Notes: generated by a model from the letters alone, not told the origin. 64,000 nt of DNA from Flexilinea flocculi (GCF_001192795.1 NZ_DF968181.1:1354974-1418973); one strand, 5' to 3'. Counted from the first letter of the stretch, positions 1 through 10,188 are shown. Numbers and translations: made by a program.

Positions 1-1624
1 GGGGTTGTTCCTAAAGGAAATATTTGTTAAGGATGGCATAAAACTACGAGTAAAATTGGATAAAAAAGGATCTTTCTGATACAATTAGTGCACGGAAAAA
101 AGCAAAAAGAACCAAAAAACCTTGCATCAATCAGAAAGAAAAGCCGATGTATCTGCGAAAGAATCAACAGCAAGATTTGTGTAAAACCGCTCAGTGGTAT
201 CAATTCGATCGGAATTTAAATCCGGAAAACCGATGGGTAAGATTAGCAGAAATCATCCCATGGGATAGTTTTGAAAAAGAATATGCCAAACAATTTTCTG
301 AGAAATCCCGGCACACAGCGCATCCGGTAAGAATGGGATTGGGGACGTTGATAATCCAGCGAATGATGGATTTGTCAGATCGGAAAACGATAGAAGCAAT
401 TGTGGAAAGTCCGTACTTACAATACTTTATCGGGTTGGAAAGGTTTGAATTTGAGCTGCCATTCAGTTACAGTATGTTGAGCAAATGGCGAGACAGGATC
501 GATCTGGGGATGATTATGGGACTGATTGAGGAAATCGGACGTCCCGGAGAAAATTCAAATACGGCTGGAAAAAAGAGCGATGATGAGAGAAAAGGTGACA
601 ACAAGGGCGAACTGATAATTGATGCAACTTGCGTACCCTCCGATATACGATATCCGAAAGATACCGATCTATTGAATGAAGGAAGGGAAAAGCAGGAAAA
701 AATCATCGACATCATGTATGCTGGAAGCAGCGAACGGAAAAAGAAACCAAGGACTTATCGAAAAACTGCCCGAAAAAAGTATTTGATGTTTGCAAAGAAC
801 CGGAATCCAAGTCAAAGAGCGATCCGAAATGCAATAAAAGCACAAATCGGCTATGTCAGGAGGAATTTCAAAACTATCGATCAGATGCTGGAAAAAGAGC
901 CGGGTTTAATTGAATTATTGAGTGAGAAACAAAAAAGGGAATTGGAGACAACTCGTCTGGTATATCAACAACAGGAGGAAATGTATCGCGCAAAAAAGCA
1001 TAATGTCGAAAACCGGATTGTCAGCATTTCACAGCCATACATTCGTCCGATTGTCCGGGGAAAAGCAAAAAATAAAACAGAATTCGGAGCAAAGATATCG
1101 ATCAGCGTAATTGATGGGTATTCATATTTGGATCGCGTCCAATTCGATTCCTACAATGAAAGTGAAGACCTTTGGTCACAGATAGAAGCGTATAAACTTC
1201 GCACGGGGCATTATCCGGAAGCTGTTCTGGCAGATCAAATCTATCGAACAAAAGAAAACCGGCGAAAATGTGCTGAATTAGGAATACGACTGAGTGGGCC
1301 AAAACTTGGCAGAAAACAGGTCAATCAGGAGAAAGCGGAAAGAAAAATTGCCCAAATGGATTCCAGAAAACGGAATGCTGTTGAAGGCAAATTTGGTGAA
1401 GGGAAACGGTTCTATGGAATGGATTGTATCAAAGGAAAGACTGAACATACATGCAAGGTCATGATTGCTCTGTATTTTGTAGTTCTGAACTTAGCTAAAA
1501 GGCTAAGAGATTTTTTGTCGCAATTTTTAGATTGGATTTTAATCCTGTGCAAGTTCAATATTTTCATTAATTTTGGAAGAAAAAATGGGGCTATTCCACA
1601 ACTTGCATAATATGGAACAACCCC
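1..1624 (+). mobile_element. IS5/IS1182-type insertion sequence, left end at window edge
   Basis: The first 11 bases, GGGGTTGTTCC, are the exact reverse complement of GGAACAACCCC at 1614-1624. These are the terminal inverted repeats around a single long transposase gene. The left repeat starts at window base 1, so the true left boundary and any target duplication cannot be read. The element looks intact. Its ends are unrelated to those of the small palindromic elements found across the rest of the window, so it is unlikely to mobilise them. Confidence 0.85.
147..1610 (+). CDS. DDE transposase, IS5/IS1182-like
   Basis: This 487-residue transposase would catalyse cut-and-paste movement of the surrounding element. 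The N-terminal third resembles the DNA-binding region of IS5/IS1182 enzymes (HPVRMGLGTLIIQRMMDLSD, then a YSMLSKWRDRI helix). Candidate catalytic acidic residues are D in IIDATCVPSD, D in VLADQIYRTKENR and E in AVEGKFGEGKR, in the order and spacing of a DDE domain. The length is usual for the larger IS5/IS1182-type enzymes and there is no internal stop or frameshift, so it is probably functional. The stop codon is only a few bases from the right inverted repeat. The exact IS family is uncertain. Confidence 0.85.
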   Translation: MYLRKNQQQDLCKTAQWYQFDRNLNPENRWVRLAEIIPWDSFEKEYAKQFSEKSRHTAHPVRMGLGTLIIQRMMDLSDRKTIEAIVESPYLQYFIGLERFEFELPFSYSMLSKWRDRIDLGMIMGLIEEIGRPGENSNTAGKKSDDERKGDNKGELIIDATCVPSDIRYPKDTDLLNEGREKQEKIIDIMYAGSSERKKKPRTYRKTARKKYLMFAKNRNPSQRAIRNAIKAQIGYVRRNFKTIDQMLEKEPGLIELLSEKQKRELETTRLVYQQQEEMYRAKKHNVENRIVSISQPYIRPIVRGKAKNKTEFGAKISISVIDGYSYLDRVQFDSYNESEDLWSQIEAYKLRTGHYPEAVLADQIYRTKENRRKCAELGIRLSGPKLGRKQVNQEKAERKIAQMDSRKRNAVEGKFGEGKRFYGMDCIKGKTEHTCKVMIALYFVVLNLAKRLRDFLSQFLDWILILCKFNIFINFGRKNGAIPQLA

Positions 1625-1711
1625 TATCTAAAGTTCGTGCCCGATTTGCCGAATAGGTGCAAATTAAGTTTCGGGTACAGCAACAAAATTATTAAATAAT
1701 TAAAAATCATC

Positions 1712-1750
1712 GGCAGTTATGGAAGTTGAGTATAAAAATCCATAACTGCC
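1712..1750 (-). terminator. Hairpin, probable terminator of the diguanylate cyclase gene
   Basis: A perfect 12-bp stem (GGCAGTTATGGA and its complement) with a 15-base loop lies between the insertion sequence and the end of the minus-strand cyclase gene. It is followed by short T-runs on both strands (TATTTTTCC on plus, GATGATTTTT on minus). The position after the cyclase stop fits a terminator. The rest of 1625-1792 holds nothing else recognisable. Confidence 0.6.
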
Positions 1751-1792
1751 TATTTTTCCTCAATTGTTGAATTATTAGCGAAAAGGAAAAAA

Positions 1793-2776
1793 TTATAGCG
1801 TTCTGATTTGATTTCTGCCGCTTTCTTTTGCTTTATACAGGAGTCTGTCAGCAACTTCCATCATTTGATCAATTGTTTCACCCTGATACGCAACCAGTCC
1901 TCCGCTGATTGTTATCCGGATGCCAGCTTCGAAAACTGAATTCTGGATGGTAGTGCGAATCCTTTCTGCTACTTCTAATCCACCAGTAAGATCACAGTCT
2001 GGAAATACTACGATAAATTCCTCGCCTCCGAACCTGCCGAAGAAATCTGTGTTTCGAATTATCTTTTGTATAATTTGTGTCATTTGAATCAGGACTTTAT
2101 CTCCAGTAAGATGTCCATAGGTGTCATTCACTTTCTTAAAATGGTCCACATCAATCATAAAAAAGCAGAGATTTGTTTCTGTCCGATTAATTCTCCGAAT
2201 TTCATAATCCAATTTTTCCATTAATGCTTTTCGATTTAGGATTTTTGTCAGATAATCCGTGTTGCTTAATTCTATTAATTGCTGGTTCTGTGTCTCCAAT
2301 AATTCTTCCATAGCTTTCTGTTCTGAAATATCAAATACAATTCCAGTTAAAAGTATGGGTTTCCCATCTTCATCTCTCCTGGTAATTTTTCCCTTGTCGT
2401 AAAACCACTTCCATTGTCCGTCAGTGGTCCTGATCCTGTATGACGTATCATATACAGGTGACTTTCCATATAGATGATTTCTCATGTTATTCATCACACG
2501 ATCGAAATCATCCGGGTGAATTTTATTGGTAAAAAATTCAAATCCAATTTGTTCTGGAATTTCTTCTTTCTGGAATCCTAAAGCGAATATTTTTTGATCG
2601 TTACAAATAACCTGATTGGTTTTTATGTACCAATACCAACTGCCAAGATTTCCTGCCCAAGGAAAATCCAATAACTCTTGACGGTTCTTTTCTTCTTTCA
2701 TTTCTTCCAACAGTATTTGCAGTGTTTGAATTTTTTCAATCAGTTCTTCTTGAGTCTTTGTAGCATGTGTGTCCAT
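1793..2776 (-). CDS. PAS-GGDEF diguanylate cyclase
   Basis: Makes cyclic di-GMP from two GTP. An N-terminal coiled segment (residues about 5-40) leads into one PAS domain with PAC tail (about 45-160; WKWFYDKGKITRRDEDGKP, then GIVFDISEQKAMEE) and a C-terminal GGDEF domain (about 165-327). The active-site signature reads RFGGEEF, the functional GGEEF variant. The allosteric inhibition site RxxD is present as RNTD five residues before it, so product inhibition is expected. Start chosen at ATG 2776, with AAGGAG just upstream, rather than the ATG 15 bases earlier. No signal peptide or membrane segment. It lies close to an HD-GYP protein, so synthesis and breakdown of the messenger are encoded near each other. 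Confidence 0.93.
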   Translation of the reverse strand: MDTHATKTQEELIEKIQTLQILLEEMKEEKNRQELLDFPWAGNLGSWYWYIKTNQVICNDQKIFALGFQKEEIPEQIGFEFFTNKIHPDDFDRVMNNMRNHLYGKSPVYDTSYRIRTTDGQWKWFYDKGKITRRDEDGKPILLTGIVFDISEQKAMEELLETQNQQLIELSNTDYLTKILNRKALMEKLDYEIRRINRTETNLCFFMIDVDHFKKVNDTYGHLTGDKVLIQMTQIIQKIIRNTDFFGRFGGEEFIVVFPDCDLTGGLEVAERIRTTIQNSVFEAGIRITISGGLVAYQGETIDQMMEVADRLLYKAKESGRNQIRTL

Positions 2777-2877
2777 TTTTCTCCTTATCATCCGATGCGA
2801 TTAAGTCAGTCTCTATAGAACTCTTAAGAACAATTCCAGCCTTTAAGTCATTATTTAGGAAACAGAAAAAATTGATC

Positions 2878-2994
2878 CAGCAATTCGAAAAAAATAAATT
2901 TTTGGTGTGAGGTTTTTATGTTTTGCGCAAAACCATTACAACAATCGATTTCCTTTCTCAGTTCGAAAAGTTTTGTTCATATTTCGAATTACTG
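2878..2994 (-). repeat. Palindromic MITE-like element, copy 1
   Basis: Begins CAGCAATTCGAAA and ends CATATTTCGAATTACTG, the family termini. The internal hairpin (around 2904-2945) is decayed. The longer flank lies on the right, giving minus orientation. It lies in the 929-base gap before the hybrid kinase, which holds three copies and no gene. Confidence 0.8.
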
Positions 2995-3094
2995 TTTACA
3001 CATGCTAAAACTCTTTTTATTGATTATCGTTAAGCAAAAGATTTAAGCCAGATTAATAATATACCAGAACCTGACTCCGATAGCAATGAACGAT

Positions 3095-3215
3095 CAGTTC
3101 TTCGAATTATGAACAGCGATTCTTTTTCATCATATGATTTTGCTTTTTGCACAGTACCATAAGATTAATTTATTTTTCTCTTTTAAAAAAAGTTTTACCA
3201 TATTTCGAATTACTG
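3095..3215 (-). repeat. Palindromic MITE-like element, copy 2, with decayed target duplication
   Basis: Left end CAGTTCTTCGAATTATG, right end CATATTTCGAATTACTG, 121 bp. Directly flanked by ATGAACGAT and ATGGACAAT, matching at 7 of 9 positions with both differences being transitions. The internal hairpin is degenerate. Confidence 0.8.
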
Positions 3216-3501
3216 ATGGACAATTTATTTAAGCAATTTGCAGTATGGATTTATTTCCTAAATGAATCGAGAGGACTAATTGTGTATTCATTAAAGTACG
3301 TCGATTCTGACAAGCACAGCTCGTGATATTTATCCTCATATTTCAAACCGCAACAACAACGAATTATCGCCATATTTGAATGCTATGCGAGAAAATGTCG
3401 ATATCAAAAAAAAGGAATATCCGATAAAATTAATCAAATTTCAATTGGTATACTATTTAATAACGTCATAGAATATAAATTTGATCATGATTGACAAAAA
3501 C

Positions 3502-3625
3502 CAACGATTTGAAAATTGGAAAAGAATAAATTGTTATTGTGGCGTTTTTAATCGAAGCGTAATAACGCTACGATAACGTATTTTCTTTCTCTATTCGAAA
3601 CGAAAGTTCATTTTATGAATCGCTG
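3502..3625 (-). repeat. Palindromic MITE-like element, copy 3, with decayed target duplication
   Basis: Ends are CAACGATTTGAAAATTGG and CATTTTATGAATCGCTG, 124 bp. Internal stem 3533-3546 pairs with 3564-3577; its two imperfect pairs are G-T wobbles. Flanks GACAAAAAC and GATAAAAAT match at 7 of 9 positions, again with only transitions. Outside the three copies, 2777-3705 shows no gene or RNA I can recognise. Confidence 0.75.
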
Positions 3626-3705
3626 GATAAAAATCGGTCAAAGATGAAGTCCTCTCTTTATAAATTAATAAAGAATTCTATATTTAAAAGACGTTTACTG
3701 TAAAT

Positions 3706-6417
3706 ATGGAATTGATGTATTATGTGAACCAGAAGATTACCATCGATAAGGATTTCTCTACTATGCCAAACCAACTCTATCCTGTATTAAATATCATATC
3801 TGATTTGGCTTTTGAGTTGTCTGAAAAAGGAATAATTCTGGTATGCTCAGACAAGATACTAAAATTTCTTTTAACGGAAGCTGAAATTCCAATTGGTAAA
3901 CAAATTTTTGATGTTTTCCCCAAAGAATTTTCCGAACATTGTATTTCATCAGTGCAGATTGCATTGAAACAGAATTTATTCCAATCTTTTGATGATCGAT
4001 ATATACAGAAAGAAAAAAAGATTAGTTTTCATGGTTGGGTGATTCCAAATCGATCAGAATCCAGTGGTATATTCTCCCTTTTTGACTGCACAGCTCAGGT
4101 AGAAACAGAAGAAAAATTACAGAAGATTGAAGGAAAAAGCAATAAATTTCAACGAAATTTGGATCAGCGGGCAACTGAACAATTAGATGAATTTATTGAA
4201 TTCTATGAAAATGCGCCAATAGGATATCAATCGATCGATCCTGATGGATATTTCAGGATGATCAATGAGACTGGTTTGAAATGGATTGGTTACACACGCG
4301 ATGAAGTCATCGGAAAGATGAAATTCAGTGATTTACTGGATTCCGCTGGTAAAAAAAAGTTTGAATCATTATTTAAAGAATTCAAGGAAACCGGAATAGC
4401 ACGGAACCATGAATATGAATTGTATCGAAAAGATGGCAGCTCTTTCCCAATTTTGCTTAATAGCAAAGCGATTTATAACAGCCAAGGAGAATATATTCAC
4501 AGTCGATCTACGATCTACGATAATACTGAAAAAAAAGCGGTAGAAGAAGAACTTCGTAAAATGAATCATTTTTACGAAATTGCTTCTCGATTATCAAAAT
4601 CAGGATATTGGTACATTCCACTGGATCGGAGCGATACATATTTTGCATCGGATCCAGTAATTGAGATTCTTGGGGAGGAATTTCGGGAGGATCACTGCTA
4701 TAACCAGGAAAATCAATGGCTGGCGAATGTAAAATTGGGCGATATGAAGATGGGTTTAGAAGCGATGAAAGTTGTCGAGGAAACCATCGCAGGTCTACGA
4801 GACAGTTATGATATTGAGTATATTTATAGACGGCCCCTGGATGGGAAGAAAATTTGGATTCACGAAATTGGAAATATTTTATGTGACTCTGATGGAAATC
4901 GAATTTTTCTCACAGGAGTTTTACAGGATATTACTCAACAGAAAAAGTTAGAAGAAGAACTCAGCGCAGCCAAAGAGGCTGCTGAAGCTGCAAACAGAGC
5001 AAAAAGCATATTTCTGGCAAACATGAGCCATGAGATCCGGACTCCTATGAACGCTATCTTAGGTTTTAGCCAGATTTTGCAGAAAAATCAGCAATTAGAT
5101 GAAAAAAGTCGCTCATATTTGGAAATTATCAATCGTTCCGGCGAGCATTTGTTATCCCTCATTAATGAGGTGTTGGAAATGTCAAAAATTGAAGCCGGAC
5201 ATTTAGACATACACCCTGTACATTTTAATTTGGTTTCACTCCTTCAGAATATACAAAATATGTTTCAACAGAAGATGGATTCTAAGAACCTGTCTCTTGA
5301 GGTGATGATTTACCCTGGAACAGCAGAAATGATCTATTCTGACGAAAAAAAAATTACAGAAATCTTAATCAACCTGTTATCCAATGCGTATAAATTTACA
5401 TCTCTCGGCGGAGTGATTCTTCGATGTCGAACGGAGAAAAATCAAATTGGAAAGAATTCGCATAGTCTTATACTATATATCGATGTGGAAGATACGGGCA
5501 TTGGAATACCGCCTGAAGAAATACCTTTATTGTTTAAACCATTTGAACAAACCAGTCAAGGCAAGCTAACTTCAGGCGGGACAGGTCTGGGATTGGCAAT
5601 CAGTATCAATTACGCAAGAATGATGGGTGGTGATATTACTGTCACCAGTACACAAAATGTGGGGAGTTGTTTTCATGTCAGATTAATCGTTCAGGAAAGT
5701 GAAAAGGAAAGGATCAAAAAGCCCAATAATACAACTGATGGAAATCGAATCTTAAAGCTTAAACCGGGAATCCAAACGAATCGAATTCTTATAGTTGACG
5801 ATAATAAAGAAAATCGTCTTGTCCTAAAGGAGTTTTTAGAATTATCAGGATTTGTGACGAATTGTGCTGAGAACGGGCGAGAAGCAATTCAAGCCGTAAA
5901 AAATCAAAGACCGGATTTGATATTTATGGATTTAAAGATGCCTGGTATCGATGGTTTCGAAACGTCCAGACGTATTTTAGCGTTAAAAGAGGGTAAAGGC
6001 ATCCCAATTATTGCTATGACGGCAACAATCCTCGATTTGGACAGACGTGAAATCAGCGAAGCGGGAATTCTTGATGTTCTTAGTAAACCATTTCAGGAAC
6101 AAGAATTGTTCTCCATGCTGGAAAAAACCTTGGGGCAAATTTTCTCTGACGAAGAAAATGATCATGAACAGAAAACACAGTACTTATTGGACTATAACAA
6201 CTTGTCACAAATCGCTTTGGATGTCATTCCGAAAGAATTAATTAACAATCTGATTTCAGCGACATCGAAAGCCCATTTTGACCAGTTAATCGAATACATC
6301 GATCAAATCAATTTATATTCGCCGAATGTCAGCCAAATGTTGCGAAATATGGCAAGTGAATATCGATATGAAGACATATTAAGAGTATTTAAAGAGGGTA
6401 TCACCCATGAAGATTAA
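3706..6417 (+). CDS. Hybrid sensor histidine kinase (PAS-PAS-PAS-HisKA-HATPase-REC)
   Basis: A 903-residue cytoplasmic sensor kinase with no membrane segment. Three PAS-like regions (about 25-130, 160-280, 290-415) lead to a HisKA dimerisation helix with phospho-acceptor His442 in MSHEIRTPMNAILGF. The ATPase domain has N box LLSNAYKFT, G1 DTGIGIP and G2 GGTGLGLAI. A receiver domain follows, with Asp742 in DLIFMDLKMPG. The last about 90 residues resemble the helical tail common after REC in such hybrids; I see no clear phosphotransfer histidine there. The stop overlaps the start of the next gene by 11 bases, so the two are translated together and the REC-HD-GYP protein is the likely output. 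No strong ribosome site precedes the chosen ATG. Confidence 0.92.
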   Translation: MELMYYVNQKITIDKDFSTMPNQLYPVLNIISDLAFELSEKGIILVCSDKILKFLLTEAEIPIGKQIFDVFPKEFSEHCISSVQIALKQNLFQSFDDRYIQKEKKISFHGWVIPNRSESSGIFSLFDCTAQVETEEKLQKIEGKSNKFQRNLDQRATEQLDEFIEFYENAPIGYQSIDPDGYFRMINETGLKWIGYTRDEVIGKMKFSDLLDSAGKKKFESLFKEFKETGIARNHEYELYRKDGSSFPILLNSKAIYNSQGEYIHSRSTIYDNTEKKAVEEELRKMNHFYEIASRLSKSGYWYIPLDRSDTYFASDPVIEILGEEFREDHCYNQENQWLANVKLGDMKMGLEAMKVVEETIAGLRDSYDIEYIYRRPLDGKKIWIHEIGNILCDSDGNRIFLTGVLQDITQQKKLEEELSAAKEAAEAANRAKSIFLANMSHEIRTPMNAILGFSQILQKNQQLDEKSRSYLEIINRSGEHLLSLINEVLEMSKIEAGHLDIHPVHFNLVSLLQNIQNMFQQKMDSKNLSLEVMIYPGTAEMIYSDEKKITEILINLLSNAYKFTSLGGVILRCRTEKNQIGKNSHSLILYIDVEDTGIGIPPEEIPLLFKPFEQTSQGKLTSGGTGLGLAISINYARMMGGDITVTSTQNVGSCFHVRLIVQESEKERIKKPNNTTDGNRILKLKPGIQTNRILIVDDNKENRLVLKEFLELSGFVTNCAENGREAIQAVKNQRPDLIFMDLKMPGIDGFETSRRILALKEGKGIPIIAMTATILDLDRREISEAGILDVLSKPFQEQELFSMLEKTLGQIFSDEENDHEQKTQYLLDYNNLSQIALDVIPKELINNLISATSKAHFDQLIEYIDQINLYSPNVSQMLRNMASEYRYEDILRVFKEGITHED

Positions 6418-7477
6418 CGCTTCTCTCGTAAATCATGATTCGAACATTCTAATCGTTGATGATACTGTCGAAAATCTCACGCTTTTGGCAAGGATGCTGA
6501 AGGATTGCGGATATATTGCACGACCGGTTCCAAATGGCCGTTTAGCTTTGCAGGCAGCGAGAGGAGAAAAGCCCGATTTGATTTTACTGGATATTACAAT
6601 GCCTGAAATGGATGGGTTCGAAGTCTGCCGACAAATGAAAAAGGATCCAATTTTAAGAGATATCCCAGTTCTTTTTATCAGTGCGTTGACACAAACGATT
6701 GAAAAAGTAAAAGCATTTGAAGCAGGAGGCGTGGACTATATCAGTAAACCGTTTCAATTCGAAGAGGTGAAAGCGCGTGTAGAGACGCATCTGCATTTGC
6801 ACAAATTGCAGCTCAGTTTAGAAGATCAAGTGGAGCGGCAGGTAAAAGAAATTGTAGAACTGCAAATGGGTATGATTTTTGGCTTGGCAAAATTAGCTGA
6901 AGCGCGTGACAGCGACACAGGTCGGCATCTGGAGCGTATACAAATCTTATGCAGAAGATTTTCGGAAGAGCTTAGAAAAAATCCACGATTTGCAGATCAA
7001 ATTGACGATCAATTCTGCGATATGATTTTTCATGCCAGTCCGTTGCATGATATTGGCAAAGTCGCAATTGAAGATTGCATTTTATTAAAACCCGGGGAAC
7101 TGACAGCGGAAGAATTCGAAAAAATGAAGCTGCATACAATTATTGGCGCTTCTACATTGGAGGAAGTTCAAAACCGTTTTCCCAATAATGATTTTCTTAA
7201 CATGGGTATTCAAATTGCACGATGGCATCATGAAAAATGGAATGGTTCGGGATATCCTGACGGATTAATCGGAGAAATGATTCCACTTTGTGCACGGATC
7301 ATGGCAATTGTAGATGTTTATGACGCTGTTCGTTCAAAACGCGTGTATAAAGACCCAATTCCTCATGAGGAAGCTTGTAAAATCATCCTTCGTGAGCGAG
7401 GGACACATTTTGATCCGGCTATTATCGACGTGTTTGTCCAGCTGCAAGACGAGTTGGAACATATTTGGAGAAATTAA
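6407..7477 (+). CDS. Response regulator with HD-GYP c-di-GMP phosphodiesterase domain
   Basis: A 356-residue output protein. N-terminal receiver domain (about 10-130) with phospho-acceptor Asp62 in LILLDITMPEMDG and Lys in YISKPFQFEE. A short coiled linker leads to an HD-GYP domain (about 160-345) with metal-binding HDIGK, then WHHEKWNGSGYPDGL and DVYDAVRSKRVYK. HD-GYP domains hydrolyse cyclic di-GMP to pGpG or GMP. It overlaps the hybrid kinase gene by 11 bases, so phosphorylation by that kinase probably controls phosphodiesterase activity, opposing the GGDEF enzyme at 1793-2776. Confidence 0.94.
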   Translation: MKINASLVNHDSNILIVDDTVENLTLLARMLKDCGYIARPVPNGRLALQAARGEKPDLILLDITMPEMDGFEVCRQMKKDPILRDIPVLFISALTQTIEKVKAFEAGGVDYISKPFQFEEVKARVETHLHLHKLQLSLEDQVERQVKEIVELQMGMIFGLAKLAEARDSDTGRHLERIQILCRRFSEELRKNPRFADQIDDQFCDMIFHASPLHDIGKVAIEDCILLKPGELTAEEFEKMKLHTIIGASTLEEVQNRFPNNDFLNMGIQIARWHHEKWNGSGYPDGLIGEMIPLCARIMAIVDVYDAVRSKRVYKDPIPHEEACKIILRERGTHFDPAIIDVFVQLQDELEHIWRN

Positions 7478-7563
7478 TAGACCGATGAGGCTTTCAGCGA
7501 TTCGAAGAATTTGCCGGTTGTGCGTATCAATTTTCTTTCCGATTATTTCTAATGTGGATGAAA

Positions 7564-7605
7564 AAAAAAAGAGACTGCATCGTAATCGATGCAGTCTCTT
7601 TTTTT
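7564..7605. terminator. Bidirectional intrinsic terminator between convergent units
   Basis: A stem of about 19 bp (core GAGACTGCATCG) with a TAAT loop has an A-run before and a T-run after, so it works in both directions. It separates the plus-strand HD-GYP gene from the end of the minus-strand tctC gene. A family-like left end (CAGCGATTCGAAGAATTTG) starts at 7495 and may be a remnant of the dispersed palindromic element. Confidence 0.92.
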
Positions 7606-7636
7606 CATAATTCAATTTCCCATGGGCAATGGATGA

Positions 7637-8608
7637 TTATCCGCCTAATTCCATCTTGGAGAGCAAATCTGTGAAAAACACGGTTTGATCTGCAACGAAT
7701 TTTGTAAAATCGGCGCTGTTCTTATAACAGACAACCATTCCACGCTGGCTGATGAAATCTTTAAATTCCTGAGAATCTGTTGCTTTTTCAACAGCGGCAC
7801 TTAACTTTTCCATAACATCCGCAGGAGTTCCTTTCGGTACACCTAATCCACCCCAACCGCCAATGACGACATCGAAACCACTTTCTTTCATGGTGGGGAC
7901 ATCCGGCATATTCGGATCGCGTTCTTCTGTCATGATTGCCAGAATCTTCAGTTTTCCGGCTTCGACACCTGAAAGAACTTCACCGGCATTTACAGTCACG
8001 GCATTAATATGTCCACCCATCAGAGCGGTAACAGCCGGCGCAGCGCCATCGAACGGAATGTGGTTAAATTTTGCTCCGGAAACCTGTTCCAGATATGTGG
8101 CAGCAATATGCCAGATAGAACCTGCGCCGGAATTACCAATCGTAACTTCACCTGGATGTGCTAATGCGTAATCAACGAATTCTTTGACGGTATTATACGG
8201 TGCATCCGCAGCAACGGTTAATGCGGAAGGAACGAGTGTGAGTTGTCCAATATAATCAAAATCGTCGGATTTCAGATCAGAAAGTTTTAATGTTTCATGC
8301 ATGACAATTTCAACCGGGATATAGCTGATTGTATAGCCATCGGGTTTTGCAGCACGAACCTCTGACATTCCAACACCACCTGAACCACCGGGTTTGTTTA
8401 CAACAAGGATTGTTTGTCCAAGTGCTTCCTGCATTCCGGTTGCGACAATTCTGGAAGTCATATCGGAAGCCCCTCCTGCGTTGTAGGGGACAACGATCGT
8501 TATCTCATGATCCGGGTAATCTGCAGCAAATACACTGCTGAAACCAGAAAGCACAAGCGTACCGAAAACAACAACTAAAAAGAGAACAAATAACTTACTG
8601 TTTTTCAT
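7637..8608 (-). CDS. TctC-type tricarboxylate transporter substrate-binding protein
   Basis: Extracytoplasmic solute receptor of a tripartite tricarboxylate transporter. A signal peptide covers about residues 1-29 (hydrophobic LFVLFLVVVFGTLVLSG, cleavage near SVFA-ADYP). The mature protein begins with the family motif ITIVVPYNAGGASD and continues with VVNKPGGSGGVG, typical of the Bug/TctC fold. Length 323 is usual. A good Shine-Dalgarno (GGAGAGGA) precedes the ATG. It is the last gene of a dapA-like/tctB/tctA/tctC operon, so its ligand is probably an organic or sugar acid, which I cannot name. Confidence 0.93.
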   Translation of the reverse strand: MKNSKLFVLFLVVVFGTLVLSGFSSVFAADYPDHEITIVVPYNAGGASDMTSRIVATGMQEALGQTILVVNKPGGSGGVGMSEVRAAKPDGYTISYIPVEIVMHETLKLSDLKSDDFDYIGQLTLVPSALTVAADAPYNTVKEFVDYALAHPGEVTIGNSGAGSIWHIAATYLEQVSGAKFNHIPFDGAAPAVTALMGGHINAVTVNAGEVLSGVEAGKLKILAIMTEERDPNMPDVPTMKESGFDVVIGGWGGLGVPKGTPADVMEKLSAAVEKATDSQEFKDFISQRGMVVCYKNSADFTKFVADQTVFFTDLLSKMELGG

Positions 8609-8670
8609 AAAATCCTCTCCATAAAAAAGATTTTGCTTAGCAACAGGCTCAGTTGCCTGTAACTTTTAAT

Positions 8671-10176
8671 TTACTCATCATCCGAAGTTAAGAATCTGGA
8701 CTTCTTATTTGAATATTCTGCAAATAAGCTGACAATCAGGATGATGACGCTGATGATCAGAAGTGTCATACAAATTGGACTGTTATATAAACCTGAAAGT
8801 CCCTTATTAATCTTGATTGATTGCAAAATTGACCGTTCCATCATTTCACTTAGTACAAAGACCAGTGCGATAGGAGCCATCGGAATATCCAATTTTTTGA
8901 GAAGATAACCGATTACACCACAGACCAGCATAATACCGACTTCGAACATACTGTTGCTAACGGTATAAGCACCAAGAATTGCAACGATCAGAACAACCGG
9001 ATAGAGCATTTTGTTTGGAATTTGAGCTACTTTTGCCCAAACATTGGCTAATGGGACATTCATAATGAGCAGAATGATATTTCCGACAAACATACTGGCG
9101 ATTGTGCCCCACACAACAATCGGATTTTCAATAAAAAGGGTTGGTCCAGGTGTGAGTCCATGCAGCATAAAAGCGCCCATCAGTATTGCGATTGTCGGAG
9201 AACAAGGAATGCCCAGCGTGAAGAGCGGGATCATCGCGCCGCCGACATAAGAATTATTGGCAGTTTCAGGCCCAGCTACGCCTTCTGGAATGCCAGTACC
9301 AAATTTTTCTGGATGCTTTGACAACCTTTTTTCCATTGAATAGGAAATTAATGCCGGTATAGCTGAACTGGTTCCGGGGATTAATCCCATAAAGAATCCC
9401 AAAAAACTGCCGCGAATGATGGATCCGACTGTTGGTCCCCATTCCTCTTTTCGTAATTTCGAGGAGGCGACGCTGGATACTTTATTTGTCTGGGAAAGAT
9501 TTTCCATCCCTACCAGAATCTCTGACAGACCAAACAATCCCATACAGATCGTCACGATGCTTAAACCACCAACTAACTGATTCGATCCCAGGGTAAACCG
9601 GACAGCTCCGGATACTGTATCCATCCCCACTAATGCAAGCAATAGTCCGATAAAGATTGAAACCAGCCCGCGGATCATCGATTTTCCCATCAAACCGACA
9701 ACCATACACATACCGAAGACAAGCAGCGCGAACATTTCGGATGGTCCGAATTTCAGCGCCCAGTCAGCGAGCGGCGGAGCCAGCAGAACCAATCCAAATA
9801 TTGAAAGGATACCGCCGACAAAAGATCCATAAGCAGCGACTTTCAATGCGACGCCGGCTCTCCCCTGTTTTGCAAGCGGGTAACCGTCCAGGCAGGTGAC
9901 AACGGAAGCGGCTTCTCCCGGTGTGTTTATTAAGACCGATGTGATCGTTCCACCATACATGCCACCATAATAAATACCGCAAAGCATAATAATGGCTGAT
10001 ACCGGGGACATGCCGTATGTGAGCGGAATCAGTAATGCGGTGGCTTCTGTTGGACCGATTCCAGGAAGGACACCTACGAGCATCCCAACGGCGCAACCAA
10101 TGAAACAATAGAGAATATTCATCGGCGAAATTGCAACTGCCAAACCTTGCATTAGACTTCCAAGCGATTCAATCAT
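8671..10176 (-). CDS. tctA: TctA-type large membrane subunit of tripartite tricarboxylate transporter
   Basis: The 501-residue permease subunit, with about twelve membrane segments. The N-terminal signature [20 protein letters not shown] and the second [16 protein letters not shown] mark the inverted-repeat halves of the TctA family. It uses an ion gradient to import the substrate delivered by the periplasmic receptor. AAAGGAGACAG precedes the ATG. It sits 12 bases downstream of tctB and upstream of tctC, the full three-component set. Confidence 0.95.
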   Translation of the reverse strand: MIESLGSLMQGLAVAISPMNILYCFIGCAVGMLVGVLPGIGPTEATALLIPLTYGMSPVSAIIMLCGIYYGGMYGGTITSVLINTPGEAASVVTCLDGYPLAKQGRAGVALKVAAYGSFVGGILSIFGLVLLAPPLADWALKFGPSEMFALLVFGMCMVVGLMGKSMIRGLVSIFIGLLLALVGMDTVSGAVRFTLGSNQLVGGLSIVTICMGLFGLSEILVGMENLSQTNKVSSVASSKLRKEEWGPTVGSIIRGSFLGFFMGLIPGTSSAIPALISYSMEKRLSKHPEKFGTGIPEGVAGPETANNSYVGGAMIPLFTLGIPCSPTIAILMGAFMLHGLTPGPTLFIENPIVVWGTIASMFVGNIILLIMNVPLANVWAKVAQIPNKMLYPVVLIVAILGAYTVSNSMFEVGIMLVCGVIGYLLKKLDIPMAPIALVFVLSEMMERSILQSIKINKGLSGLYNSPICMTLLIISVIILIVSLFAEYSNKKSRFLTSDDE

Positions 10177-10188
10177 TTTCTGTCTCCT

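Noticed and set aside
1-1624. The insertion sequence as the source that mobilises the palindromic elements
   Set aside because: Its ends (GGGGTTGTTCC) share nothing with CAG...CTG termini of the small elements.
9764-10108. 114-codon ORF in another frame of tctA
   Set aside because: Arg-, His- and Trp-rich translation typical of a shadow frame; tctA motifs cover the same bases.
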